A stretch of 64,000 nt of DNA from Archivesica marissinica (GCA_014843695.1 CM026387.1:75704013-75768012); one strand, 5' to 3'. Shown: positions 51,273 through 63,603, counted from the first letter of the stretch. Made by a program: numbers and translations. Notes: generated by a model not told the origin, from the sequence alone.

Positions 51273-51890
51273 ATGTCAACAAAAAGGAAGACTCATTCTA
51301 AAATGCAAACTAGTTGTATAACAGACGTTATTGTGGGTGAAACAAAAAGTAAAGTAAAATAACAGGTTTAAAACGGACAGCTGAATCAACAAGCAGCGTT
51401 AGCGAACATGACAATTCAACATATGAATTTACTGAAAGGAAAGAATCCAACACTGGAAAGAAAAAGAAAAAAAAAGAAGAAAATGGCAACTGATCAAGAT
51501 ATGAAAGATGATAATATTGAATCGTTTGAAACCACAGAAACGGAAACATTACAGGAAGCATATATAGATATGAAAAGTATAGCAAATCAACTGCAACTGA
51601 TATGTAGCCGCGTTTCAAATGTAGAAAAATCAGTTGAAAAATGTGTTGAAAAATCAGTAAAAAACCTTGAAAGCAGATTATTAAAGGAAAAGGAGAAAGA
51701 CGAATCAAAGTTAAAAGGCATAGTAAAAGATCTGGAAAGCAGGTTGCTAAAGGAGAAAGAGAAGGAGGAATTGAAATTGAGATCCATGGTAAAAACTATT
51801 ATGTCAGAAATGAAAGAAGAGCTTCTAAAATCAGTAAACAAAAAGATAGACATGTTAGAGGGTCAGCTGTACGAAAGCAATGCACAATAG
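51273..51890 (+). pseudogene. LINE ORF1, N-terminal part (frameshifted)
   Basis: An ATG at 51273 opens a short frame (MSTKRKTHSK...) that stops near 51359. Coding similarity continues in another frame (LKRTAESTSSV near 51367), then a long frame runs 51408-51890. That frame is lysine-rich (KRKKKKK) and then heptad-like (VEKSVEKCVEKSV, LESRLLKEKEKDE, twice), a coiled coil expected to trimerise as in L1 ORF1p. It ends in a stop at 51888-51890, overlapping the next piece in a different frame. At least two indels are needed to explain it. Confidence 0.75.
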
Positions 51891-52578
51891 ACTGGAAAAT
51901 GCAGTTGAAAGACTTAAAGAAGAGATAGAAACGGTGAAAGGAAATCACGAGAGACTAAAGTGCGAAGTAGATATAAAATATCAAGAACGATTAGAAAATG
52001 AAAACAGAGCAGAACAGTACACAAGAAGAAACAACCTGCGCATAAGTGGAATACCACTGATCGAGAGAAGACAAACTAGAATACCCGAAGTAGCTGAAGT
52101 CAACCGTGCAGGGAATAGCGTAGCACCAATTGACGGAATAAAACAAGTTTCCATAGATATACAAAAAACAGAAACCGTGGAAGAAACTGCGGAAGAAACC
52201 GCAAAAATCTTAAGCGAGAAATTGAATGCAGTACTGGGGACGCAACTCCATATTGACGACATTGACATTTCACACAGATTGGGGAAAATGAAAAATGGTA
52301 CAAGAGACATAATAGTTAGATTTAAGTCCCGAACAATGCGTGACAATATATATAGGGAGAAGAATCTGTTAAAAAGAACAAATATCTACATTAATGAAGA
52401 TTTAACCTATAAAAACCAGGAGGTATTAGCATGTGTTAGAAGGAAGGCCCAGTATCACAGTGTATGGACACAGAATGGCAGGATTATGTATAGAAGACTG
52501 CACACTAGTGAGACCACAAACGATGTAAAATGGAATGACTACCAGAAATGGATAGATAGGCCATGGCCAACACAATAA
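51880..52578 (+). pseudogene. LINE ORF1, RRM-like and C-terminal part
   Basis: 232 codons. After a short coiled coil it reads ENRAEQYTRRNNLRISGIP, the entry to the RRM-like domain of L1/Tx1-type ORF1 proteins. Then come DIDISHRLGK and DIIVRFKSRTMRDNIYREK, and the typical C-terminal NIYINEDLTYKNQEVL. This is the nucleic-acid-binding chaperone half of ORF1. The ATG at 51880 is internal, and the true start lies in the upstream frame. It is separated from the upstream piece by a one-base-type frameshift near 51880. Confidence 0.85.
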
Positions 52579-52639
52579 GAGACATATTCATCTACTATAT
52601 AATATAGGATTAACAGTGTTACTGTAAAAACTGTATGGG

Positions 52640-55600
52640 TAATGCATTTAAATGTTAAACACTTATAGGGGTAATTAACTTAAATGGAAAATAATTTATA
52701 AACATAATAGATGTATGTGGAAAACAAGTACTGCTAGTGTAATGCTTTTATGTGGTAAACAATTATTACTAGTGAAATGCATTTAGGTGGTAAACAATTA
52801 TTATAAGTGTAATGCATTTATGTGGTAAACAATTATTACTAGTGAAATGCATTTAGGTGGTAAACAATTATTATAAGTGTAATGCATTTATGTGGTAAAC
52901 AATTATTACTAGTGTAATGCATTTAGGTGGTAAACAATTATTATAAGTGTAATGCATTTGTGTGGTAAACAATTATTACTAGTGTAATGCATTTAAGTGG
53001 TAAACAATTATTACTAGTGTAATGCATTTAGGTGGTAAACAATTATTATAAGTGTAATGCATTTGTGTGGTAAACAATTATTATAAATGGAATGCATTTG
53101 TGTGGGAAACAATTATTACTTGTGTAATGCATTTAGGTGGTAAACAGTTATTATAAATGTAATGCATTTGTGTGGGAAACAATTATTACTTGTGTAATGC
53201 ATTTATGTGGTAAACAATTATTATAAGTGTAATGCATTTGTGTGGTAAACAATTATTATAAATGTAATGCATTTGTGTGGGAAACAATTATTACTTGTGT
53301 AATGCATTTGTGTGGAAAACAATTATTATAAGTGTAATGCATTTGTGTGGTAAACAATTATTATTAATGCATTTATGTGGTAAACAATTATTATAAGTGT
53401 AATGCATTTGTGTGGGAAACAATTATTATAAGTGTAATGCATTTGTGTGGTAAACAATTATTATTAATGCATTTATGTGGTAAACAATTATTATAAATGT
53501 AATGCATTTGTGTGGGAAACAATTATTACTTGTGTAATGCATTTATGTGGTAAACAATTATTATAAGTGTAATGCATTTGTGTGGTAAACAATTATTATA
53601 AATGTAATGCATTTGTGTGGGAAACAATTATTACTTGTGTAATGCATTTGTGTGGAAAACAATTATTATAAGTGTAATGCATTTGTGTGGTAAACAATTA
53701 TTATTAATGCATTTATGTGGTAAACAATTATTATAAGTGTAATGCATTTGTGTGGGAAACAATTATTATAAGTGTAATGCATTTGTGTGGTAAACAATTA
53801 TTATTAATGCATTTATGTGGTAAACAATTATTATAAGTGTAATGCATTTGTGTGGGAAACAATTATTATTAATGCATTTATGTGGTAAACAATTATTATA
53901 AGTATAATGCATTTGTGTGGTAAACAATTATTATAAATGGAATGCATTTGTGTGGGAAACAATTATTATAAGTGTAATGCATTTGTGTGGGAAACAATTA
54001 TTACTAATGCATTTATGTGGTAAACAATTATTATAAGTGTAATGCATTTGTGTGGTAAACAATTATTATTAATGCATTTATGTGGTAAACAATTATTATA
54101 AGTGTAATGCATTCGTGTGGTAAACAATTATTATTAATGCATTTATGTGGTAAACAATTATTATAAGTGTAATGCATTTGTGTGGTAAACAATTATTATT
54201 AATGCATTTATGTGGTAAACAATTATTATAAGTGTAATGCATTTGTGTGGGAAACAATTATTAATTGTGTAATGCATTTGTGTGGGAAACAATTATTATA
54301 AGTGTAATGCATTTGTGTGGTAAACAATTATTATTAATGCATTTATGTGGTAAACAATTATTATAAGTGTAATGCATTTGTGTGGTAAACAATTATTATT
54401 AATGTATTTATGTGGTAAACAATTATTATAAGTGTAATGCATTTGTGTGGGAAACAATTATTACTTGTGTAATGCATTTGTGTGGAAAACAATTATTATA
54501 AGTGTAATGCATTTGTGTGGTAAACAATTATTATTAATGCATTTATGTGATAAACAATTACATTTATGTGGTAAACAATTATTATAAGTGTAATGCAATT
54601 GTGTGGTAAACAATTATTATTAATGCATTATGTGGTAAACAATTATTATAAGTGTAATGCATTTGTGTGGTAAACAATTATTATAAGTGTAATGCATTTG
54701 TGTGGTAAACAATTATTATAAGTGTAATGCATTTGTGTGGTAAACAATTATTATAAGTGTAATGCATTTATGTGGTAAACAATTATTATAAGTGTAATGC
54801 ATTTGTGTGGTAAACAATTATTATTAATGCATTATGTGGTAAACAATTATTATAAGTGTAATGCATTTGTGTGGTAAACAATTATTATAAGTGTAATGCA
54901 TTTATGTGGTAAACAATTATTATAAGTGTAATGCATTTGTGTGGTAAACAATTATTATAAGTGTAATGCATTTGTGTGGTAAACAATTATTATAAGTGTA
55001 ATGCATTTATGTGGTAAACAATTATTATAAGTGTAATGCATTTGTGTGGTAAACAATTATTATAAGTGTAATGCATTTGTGTGGTAAACAATTATTATAA
55101 GTGTAATGCATTTGGTGGTAAACAATTATTATAAGTGTAATGCATTTGTGTGGTAAACAATTATTATAAGTGTAATGCATTTATGTGGTAAACAATTATT
55201 ATAAGTGTAATGCATGTGTGTGGAAAACAATTATTATAAGTGTAATGCATTTATGTGGTAAACAATTATTATAAGTGTAATGCATTTATGTGGTAAACAA
55301 TTATTATAAGTGTAATGCATTTGGTGTGGTAAACAATTATTATAAGTGTAATGCATTTGTGGTAAACAATTATTATAAGTGTAATGCATTTGTGTGGAAA
55401 ACAATTATTATAAGTGTAATGCATTTATGTGGTAAACAATTATTATAAGTGTAATGCATTTGTGTGGAAAACAATTATTATAAGTGTAATGCATGTGTGT
55501 GGTAAACAATTATTATAAGTGTAATGCATTTAGGTGGTAAACCATTTGTATATGTGTAATGCATTTATGTGGTAAACAATTAATATAAGTGTAATGCATT

Positions 55601-55750
55601 TGTGTGGTAAACTATTATTATAAGTGTAATGCATTTGTGTGGAAAACAATTATTATAAGTGTAATGCATTTGTGTGGAAAACAATTATTATAAGTGTAAT
55701 GCATTTGTGTGGAAAACAATTATTATAAGTGTAATGCATTTGTGTGTGTA
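52640..55750. repeat. 35-bp minisatellite, about 90 copies, between LINE ORF1 and ORF2
   Basis: The unit contains gtggtaaacaattattataa then gtgtaatgcattt. Shortened units lacking about 6 bp (ttattaatgcattta) recur in a quasi-periodic pattern, which indicates block duplication as well as unit duplication. The array lies wholly inside the LINE, after ORF1. Confidence 0.95.
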
Positions 55751-55825
55751 TATATATGTATATGTATGCGTGTGTATGTGTGTATGTATGTGTATGTGCA
55801 TGTATATATGTATATATATATATGC
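55745..55825. repeat. TG/TA microsatellite
   Basis: A run of gtgtgtatatatatgtatat-like dinucleotides directly abuts the end of the 35-bp array. A similar tgtatgtatg-rich stretch recurs at 56940-57020. Confidence 0.85.
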
Positions 55826-56463
55826 GGAAAAGAATTATTGGGTGTTTATTGATATTATAGAATTTGTTCAATCGTTTGTATGGATGAAGTCGACCCGTGT
55901 ATGGATTGGGTCACTCGAGTAGCATCAGGTTCAAGGTGTTACTCGGTCGACCTAGGTCATCCCCGGGTTGGCACGTGTCTTTAGCACGGGTAATTGAATC
56001 GACCTCATTCACACAGTGAAATATCAACCTACATCATGTACATTATACTAGAATGTAAGTTGAACAGAGTAATATTAGCTAGACACGGTCGCGCTTAAAA
56101 TATTAGGACAGCGTTCATTTACTTCTTTGCAACAAAAGCAAACAATATAAACGTATGTGTAACATAAATATTTTAGTGAAAGAAGTGAAGCAGAAACATG
56201 TCTATGCTGATTATATAGCATTATTTAAAGTATGCATCATGAATGTCCAAAATCTGGATTTAGTTGGCTGTTCTGTTAGACACTTCAGCTGTACAATGCT
56301 GGTATGATGGCAATTGCTAGCGACGACATTGTGTATACATACTCTTTTATTCAGTTTCGTTTTCATAGAATAAAAGATATATATAGAAAAACAGATTACG
56401 ATAATTTCTTTAGATGATATGATGTTGCACTGTGTGAATGTTGAAAGATAAAAATAACTTTAT

Positions 56464-56812
56464 CTTTATTTTTGCTGTGTGCTGTATGCCTAGTGGAAAA
56501 AAGTTATACATTGACGGTTGTATGTAGGATGATGTTATCTGTATGTTATCTGCTTTTCTCTTGCCTAGTTTTCGCTTAAGTGGGTTACTTATAATGAGTG
56601 GGTTGGGGTGGCTGAATTAAGAATCAGACTAATAGTATAATGGAAATTTTTCTGTGCTGTATGCCTAGTGGAAAAAAGTTATACATCGACGGTTGTATGT
56701 AGGATGATGTTATCTGTATGTTACCTGCTTTTCTCTTGCCTAGTTTTCGCTTAAGTGGGTTACTTATAATGAGTGGGTTGGGGTGGCTGAATTAAGAATC
56801 ATACTATATAGA
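56464..56812. repeat. Two-copy direct duplication (~178 bp) in the LINE inter-ORF region
   Basis: The block beginning gtgctgtatgcctagtggaa and ending gtggctgaattaagaatca occurs near 56475 and again near 56653, with few differences. The rest of 55830-57588 is AT-rich and has no convincing ORF. Confidence 0.85.
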
Positions 56813-57588
56813 ATTTTTCTTAGTATCTATCTGTGCATGGTTGTATAGATATACATACAGCCTGTGGCTTCACTGATTTCAGCTATAACAAATATGTTAG
56901 TTTGCCAGATGAAAAAGCTCCACGGATATATTGCGTGCGTGCGTGCGCATATCTACCTTTGCATTTATGAATGTATGTATGTGCGTATGTATGTGGGTAT
57001 GTATGTATTGGTGCATGTATATATGGCAGGGGTATAAATGCTATATGTATGGGTATACATATTTGTGTATATTTAGACGCCTGTGGATTCGTATGTGGCG
57101 TCAGCATACACATATACCATGGCGTAGGGAAGATATAGGATATTCTAATTACGTTATATGTTTATCTATGATGCTTCTTGCGTACGTACACTTCTACGTA
57201 TACTGTAATATACAAGGATCCAAAGCATGTTTGTTTCTAAATATTGTTTGTCTGTATGTATGTCATTGATCTTTGTATTGTACATAATATGGTTGTAATC
57301 TACATATCATTAATATTGTAATAATAATTATAAAATAACTGGAAAGATACTCCAATTAATATTATTCTTAAAAACAACACATTTAAACTGTAAGGATACC
57401 ACTTCTAGTTCATAAGTCTCATTTATTTTATTAACATTTGATAGCATAATGAAATATAATTATGAATTCGGATTAGCTAAGACAAGTGTCAAAACGTAAA
57501 ACAACAAAATATAAACTAGCATATCGATTATTTAATTTATCACGACCCGAGACACTAATAAAGAAGTTAGACTTGGTACATATACTAA

Positions 57589-58227
57589 ATGGTGATTAAA
57601 TTTTGTAGCTTTAATGTTAGAGGATTGTCGTCAGTACAAAAACGGTTACATATGTTTGAATATCTTAAGCAAAGTAAATTCGATATATGTTTTCTTCAAG
57701 AAACACACTATACTGACTCTAATAAAATAAACTGGGATAAGCAATGGGGAACCGAAATATATTGTAGTGGTGATAGTTCAAACAGTAAGGGTGTGGGATT
57801 CTTCATAAATACGAAACATAAATATAACATTCTTGAACATAAGGAAATTATTACTGGAAGATTAAATATATTGAAGCTTGAAATACTGGATACGAAATTG
57901 GTGTTAATTAATATTTATGGACCAAACAATGATGACGTTACCTTCTTTGATACATTGGATAAATTAATTATAGAAAATAGTGATGAAACACTTATTATTG
58001 TTGGAGATTTTAATAGGATATTAAACTTAACATTAGACAAGAATAATGGCAGTATCAACAGAAATAAAAAATCTACAGAAAAACTTCTTCATATTATCGA
58101 AAACAATGACTTGTATGATATATGGCGAAAGTCGCATCCAAAGAAGACATATACATGGTATTCTAACAATAGTCCTCCAATAATGTGCAGACATATACAT
58201 GGTATTCTAACAATAGTCCTCCAATAA
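57589..58227 (+). pseudogene. LINE ORF2, endonuclease domain
   Basis: It starts MVIKFCSFNVRGLSSVQKR, then FDICFLQETHYT, GVGFFI, LVLINIYGPN and LIIVGDFNRIL. These are the AP-endonuclease motifs (N, QE, Y-x-PN, GDFN) that nick the target in L1-type LINEs. The frame is broken by a 44-bp tandem duplication (copies at 58146 and 58190), after which the protein continues in the next frame. Confidence 0.9.
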
Positions 58228-59132
58228 TGTGCAGACTTCACTATTTCTTACTATCTTCTAACATTTTAAACACAATTACAAATTGTGATATAAAACCTGG
58301 ATTTCGATCTGATCATTCAATAGTTACTTTTAATCTTGATATAATAGAACTAAAAAGAGGTCCTGGAATGTTCAAAGTTAATAATAGTATTATTTTAAAT
58401 ACTGAATATCAATCAATTATTCGAAATGCAATATCGGAAGTAACCAATATTAATAAAGAAGCCAATCATAATACTCTCTGGGAACTAATAAAAGGAAGAA
58501 TCAGAGACGAATCAATAACATTTTCAAGTAGAATAAAGAAACAGAAAGACATAACTGAAAATCCAACAAATAATGATGACACATGTGTAAACCTTAAAAA
58601 TGAGAAGGCAAAATACAATAGACTCCAAGAAGATAAAATAAAAGGGATTTTACTGAGAACAAAAGCTGAATGGGTCGAAGGTGCAGAGAAAAACACAAAA
58701 TATTTCTCAAATCTTGAAAATAAAATAGCCGAAGAGAAATCTATCAAATTAATGGAAATCAATGGAAACCTCGACTCGAACCAAACTAACATTTTAAACT
58801 ATGTGAAATCATATTACGAAAAACTCTACACAAATGATAGTACTATACAATTAAATGATGCATACTTTCGTGATAAAAGTATTTTACTAAATAATGAAGA
58901 TAAAAATAGTTGTGAAGGTAAAATAAATGATTATGAATGTTCTATAACACTAAAAGATATGAAAAACAATAAAAGCCCCGGAACCGATGGAATGTCAGTA
59001 GAACTGTATAAGATATTCTGGAATGATATCAAAACGTATCTAATAAATTCCCTTAACTATTCATTCGATATAAACAGTCCTTCGATTTTGAGGCGCGTGA
59101 TCGCGCATGCACACGCCCGAAATCAAGACTAG
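58185..59132 (+). pseudogene. LINE ORF2, endonuclease end and linker to early RT
   Basis: It resumes with LHYFLLSSNILN and GFRSDHSIVTFNL (the conserved SDH of the endonuclease), a long linker, then NNKSPGTDGMSVELYKIFW, an early reverse-transcriptase motif. The native protein is cut at SLNYSFDI (about 59070) by the hAT-like insertion. The codons after 59074 belong to the inserted element. Confidence 0.9.
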
Positions 59133-59823
59133 ATGCGCGACAGACCGAGCGCCTCGAAACATGCGCGCGCTGTTAGCATTGATGTGGTTAAAATTGTTTC
59201 TAAAACGTTGCATATTTCACTGCAACAATGAACTCTCCGATCCGGTTGTCGGCACCTTTGTAGTTTCATTTCAAGCGTGGGTGTCTGCGACGATGTGTTT
59301 GACTTTGTAGTCCACGTGCGGCTTATGACTCAAAGGCTTTGACAGGTACAGTGATGCGGAATTTTTTTTATCGGCATCCTTTGATACGATGCAATGATTG
59401 TCGCATTATATTTTAAGCTGGCATAATACAACCAACTCTCGGAATGATCACACACATTTAATTGTTGTCAATATACATATAGTCAGCTATGGCAGATACT
59501 AAAACAAAGGGGCACTCCGTGCAATTAAAAACATTCCTAAATTGGAACGTCGGGTCGCTAATTGGATTTAAAACTGTTAAAGATAAGCATGGCATTGAAT
59601 ATGTGCATGAAGTATGGTGCAAAACCTGCGCTCGACATGCAGACCACATAAAGAAAAGTGATGTTTCTTGTTTCAGGTAACGATGTATCTTTTATAATAT
59701 ATGCCCTCCTTTGTAATTATAATTAAGTTTTAAGTGGCGCGCGTTCTCACAAACAGCGCTCGCAATCTCCAAACGTGGCGCGCGATCGGCGGTGCGCCTG
59801 GGTTTTCCATAATCGAAGGACTG
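59075..59823 (+). mobile_element. hAT-like DNA transposon, internally deleted, nested in LINE ORF2
   Basis: The terminal inverted repeat CAGTCCTTCGATTTTG at 59075 matches the reverse complement of the right end at 59808-59823 with one mismatch. The 8 bp before the left end are GATATAAA (59067-59074). After the N gap the sequence restarts with ATAAA at the point where LINE coding resumes, as expected for an 8-bp target-site duplication, the hAT hallmark. The ends are GC-rich (ggcgcgtgatcgcgc) within AT-rich LINE sequence. At 749 bp it is too short for a full transposase. Confidence 0.85.
59489..59680 (+). pseudogene. Possible N-terminal exon remnant of a hAT transposase
   Basis: 63 codons inside the hAT-like element: NWNVGSLIGFKTVKDKHG then VWCKTCARHADHIKKS, with a Cys-x2-Cys-like pair. 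A gtaacg donor follows directly after the frame reaches SCF. I do not recognise it firmly. It resembles N-terminal zinc-binding exons of hAT-type proteins, and the catalytic part is missing. Confidence 0.4.
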
Positions 59824-60823
59824 NNNNNNNNNNNNNNNNNNNNNNNNNNNNNNNNNNNNNNNNNNNNNNNNNNNNNNNNNNNNNNNNNNNNNNNNNNNNN
59901 NNNNNNNNNNNNNNNNNNNNNNNNNNNNNNNNNNNNNNNNNNNNNNNNNNNNNNNNNNNNNNNNNNNNNNNNNNNNNNNNNNNNNNNNNNNNNNNNNNNN
60001 NNNNNNNNNNNNNNNNNNNNNNNNNNNNNNNNNNNNNNNNNNNNNNNNNNNNNNNNNNNNNNNNNNNNNNNNNNNNNNNNNNNNNNNNNNNNNNNNNNNN
60101 NNNNNNNNNNNNNNNNNNNNNNNNNNNNNNNNNNNNNNNNNNNNNNNNNNNNNNNNNNNNNNNNNNNNNNNNNNNNNNNNNNNNNNNNNNNNNNNNNNNN
60201 NNNNNNNNNNNNNNNNNNNNNNNNNNNNNNNNNNNNNNNNNNNNNNNNNNNNNNNNNNNNNNNNNNNNNNNNNNNNNNNNNNNNNNNNNNNNNNNNNNNN
60301 NNNNNNNNNNNNNNNNNNNNNNNNNNNNNNNNNNNNNNNNNNNNNNNNNNNNNNNNNNNNNNNNNNNNNNNNNNNNNNNNNNNNNNNNNNNNNNNNNNNN
60401 NNNNNNNNNNNNNNNNNNNNNNNNNNNNNNNNNNNNNNNNNNNNNNNNNNNNNNNNNNNNNNNNNNNNNNNNNNNNNNNNNNNNNNNNNNNNNNNNNNNN
60501 NNNNNNNNNNNNNNNNNNNNNNNNNNNNNNNNNNNNNNNNNNNNNNNNNNNNNNNNNNNNNNNNNNNNNNNNNNNNNNNNNNNNNNNNNNNNNNNNNNNN
60601 NNNNNNNNNNNNNNNNNNNNNNNNNNNNNNNNNNNNNNNNNNNNNNNNNNNNNNNNNNNNNNNNNNNNNNNNNNNNNNNNNNNNNNNNNNNNNNNNNNNN
60701 NNNNNNNNNNNNNNNNNNNNNNNNNNNNNNNNNNNNNNNNNNNNNNNNNNNNNNNNNNNNNNNNNNNNNNNNNNNNNNNNNNNNNNNNNNNNNNNNNNNN
60801 NNNNNNNNNNNNNNNNNNNNNNN
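59824..60823. other. Assembly gap, exactly 1000 N
   Basis: 1000 Ns, a round placeholder length. The left edge coincides with the last base of the hAT-like right terminal repeat and the right edge falls inside its expected target-site duplication. The real missing sequence could be only a few bases. Confidence 1.
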
Positions 60824-62329
60824 ATAAATAAATTAACGGAATTACAAAAGCAAAGTAATATCACATTACTGCCTAAAAAGGATAATGATTTACATCTTGT
60901 TAGTAACTGGAGACCTATTTCGTTACTAAACGTCGATTATAAATTATGTACTAAAGTTATTGCAAATCGTTTGAAATATGTGTTACCAACAATCATTAGT
61001 AGTGACCAAACAGGATTTTTAAAAAACAGATACATTGGGGAGAACATAAGAACTTTGCAAGAAGTTATTGAATATACAAATCAAAACGATAACAACGCAA
61101 TATTATTCTTTGCGGATTTTCAAAAAGCGTTTGATAGTCTGGACCATTCATTCATGTTTAAATGTCTAAACCACTTTAACTTTGGAGATGATATAATAAA
61201 ATGGGTACGGTTGTTTTACAAAGATGCAAACGCCTGTATTAGTATCAATGGACATTCATCACAATTTTTCAAAATAAAAAAAGACGTTAGACAAGGTTGT
61301 CCTCTTTCTCCATACTTATTTTTAATATGCTTGGAAATTCTATCAAGGGAAATCAACAAAAACGATAACATTAGAGGGATCACATTATACAATACAGAAA
61401 TAAAACAAACATTGTTTGCGGATGATGCTACGTATATCACTGACGGCACAAAAAGGTCTTTTGAAACATTAATAGAAACAATAGAAAAATTTGGAAATGT
61501 CTCGGGTCTCAAATTAAATATTAAGAAATGTACAGCTTTAAAAATAGGTTCACTAAAGACAGCCAACATTGAATTTTGTAAAGAGAAACTTTTTTCATGG
61601 TCTTCAACGACTGCTTCAACACTTGGAATCACATTTACAAACAACTTCAGAACCGCAATTGAAATAAATTTAAACCCCAAAATAGCAGCATTAAAACATT
61701 GTCTAAATAAGTGGAAACGTTGGAAACTATCACAGATTGGTAAAATAACAGTTCTAAAAACACATGCCTTTCCTAAACTTGTTTATCCCATAACAGTTCT
61801 AAACAACCCTAGTGCAGTCATTCTCAAGGATATTAACAAAATAATGTTTGATTTTTTATGGGATTCAAAACCGGACAAAATTGCTCGAACTACTATAATA
61901 CAGGATTATGAGAATGGTGGACTAAGAATGATAGACATAGAATCTTTTATAACTTCTTTGAAAATAAATTGGATTAAACGTTTGTTAAACTCTACTAATG
62001 CAAAATGGAAACACATATATAATAAGCAGCTAGAATCCTTCGGAGGAACACTTTTATTTAGAAGCAATATAAATGAAAAAACATGCGAAAACTTAAATAT
62101 AAAATCACGCTTTCTAAAGGAAATGATACAATCATGGTCAAAAGCCAATCTTGACAAAAATAAAATATCCATCTCTAAACAATTGTTATGGAATAATGAA
62201 AACATTAAGGATTCAAGAAAGAAAACCTTCTTTTATAATGATTGGTTTAATAATGGAGTGCAAATCATTGAACATGTGTACGATTTTCGAAATAAAATGT
62301 TTTACAATTTTCCAGACTTTATAATGTAA
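60824..62329 (+). pseudogene. LINE ORF2, reverse transcriptase domain
   Basis: The frame resumes at INKLTELQKQSNITLLPKKD, then WRPISLLNVDYKL, IISSDQTGFLKNRYI, FADFQKAFDSLDH (motif A), VRQGCPLSPYLF (motif B) and LFADDATYI (the FADD catalytic motif C). The thumb region WKRWKLSQIGKITVLKT is typical of L1/Tx1-like LINEs. It stops at 62327-62329, just before the C-terminal part, which continues in another frame. Confidence 0.93.
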
Positions 62330-63090
62330 AAACCAGAGATTATCTTAAGTACCATACATTAATAAACAATATACCAAAGAAATGGAAAGAGGATATGAAA
62401 AATGAAATTATGATGTATAACCCACCAGTGCTATTACTTGATAAAATTCACACAATAAAGAAAGTGAATAAATTTATTTATGATATTTTGATAAAACAAA
62501 GAATACCCGCAAAAAGAAAAAATCACTGCAAATATGAAATTGAAAATTTTAATCCAAACTGGGATGAAATATACACAAATTATTCTAAATATACAATTGA
62601 CACAAAATTACGTGCATTTCAATACAAATACATAATGAGAATTATACCTAACAACTCATTTCTGTTCAAATGTAAAATTATAGCTTCCAATCTCTGCCAA
62701 TTCTGTAACATGTACACTGATTCAAATATACATATGTTTTGGAACTGTATTATAGTACAAGCATTTTGGACAGACTTACAGAACTTTCTGAGCAATATAT
62801 TTAACAATGTGTCAAATTTAACGTATACAAATATTTCGTTTCTAAACTTCATTTCTGGCAGTAAAAGAATTGCAGAAAATATTAATTATATTATCTTGCT
62901 AGCAAAATATTTCATTTTCAAATGTAAATGTGCAAGCTTATTACCAACGTTGATAGATTTTAGACCATACGTTTTATGGAAACTAAATATAGAGGAGACA
63001 ATTTCATTTATGAAAGGAAGCAATCGTAAATTTGAAATCCAATGGAGAGATTTTCTCAACTCCAATAACACTACTAGTGAGCATGCCTAG
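62330..63090 (+). pseudogene. LINE ORF2, C-terminal domain with CCHC knuckle
   Basis: Readable from about 62330 (TRDYLKYHTLINNIPKKWKE) through the formal ATG at 62395. It contains CQFCNMYTDSNIHMFWNC, the C-x2-C-x8-H-x4-C-type knuckle found at the end of Tx1/L1 ORF2. It ends SEHA-stop at 63090. It is offset from the RT frame by a single indel near 62320. Confidence 0.88.
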
Positions 63091-63344
63091 TTTTAACATA
63101 TGTTGTTGTTTTAAGTAGGAATCCTTTCCGTAACACAAAAAAAAATTCATTTGACAATTGTTATAATCCAAATTCAGTCTCGTTGAACAACGCTTTATTG
63201 ATGTAATAGCTAGTCTCAAGCTTATTTATTAAAAAGCAAACTTTGTATTATACCATTGTGTACAATTGTTATTTGTGTATATACCTATGTAATATGTACA
63301 ATTGTTTGAATAAAAAACATCGAAAAAACATCGAAATTCCAAAA
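63091..63344 (+). other. LINE 3' UTR and tail
   Basis: AT-rich and non-coding. It ends with two aacatcgaa motifs separated by adenines, then aattccaaaa, directly before the second target-site copy. The tail is therefore a short oligonucleotide repeat rather than poly(A). Confidence 0.7.
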
Positions 63345-63359
63345 AAGAGATCCAATATT

Positions 63360-63603
63360 TGTAACGAGGTAGTTACTGAGACTGAGTAGTTAGGGTCGTT
63401 ACTTCCATCATTGCTGCAAGTTCGATTCCCACTGCACTGGGAGAGAGGGGTTGAATAATTCCATGAGAGAAAGATATCCAGCTCTTTGTAGAAGGTCAGT
63501 GGTTCTACCTAGATGCATGCCTGTGCTGCCTGAAATACTGGTCAGAGAGGCACCCATGTTTTTCTTCCACCAATAACAGCTGGCAGCACAATATCTGCTT
63601 TCA
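63360..63603 (+). mobile_element. SINE family D, at the LINE insertion site
   Basis: Contains box B-like aagttcgattcccactgc, gtggttctacctagatgcat and cccatgtttttcttccacca. It starts directly after the second LINE target copy, so the LINE inserted at or near its 5' edge. Confidence 0.75.

Larger units (their letters stand above)
50811..63359 (+). mobile_element. Full-length L1/Tx1-like LINE with 15-bp target-site duplication
   Basis: The 15-bp sequence AAGAGATCCAATATT occurs at 50811-50825 and again at 63345-63359. It brackets a plus-strand element with an ORF1 (coiled coil plus RRM-like), an ORF2 (AP endonuclease, reverse transcriptase, C-terminal CCHC knuckle) and a 3' tail built on aacatcgaa motifs rather than plain poly(A). 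The element is antisense to TNPO3 and probably sits in one of its 5' introns. Every ORF carries frameshifts, so this copy is dead. The length (12.5 kb) is inflated by a 3.1-kb tandem array between the ORFs, a nested hAT element and a 1000-N gap. Confidence 0.88.

Noticed and set aside
59107..59310. 67-codon ORF in the hAT-like element
   Set aside because: It starts in the GC-rich terminal region, and the sequence has no recognisable domain.
59692..60864. 350- to 390-codon ORFs
   Set aside because: They are made almost entirely of the N gap.
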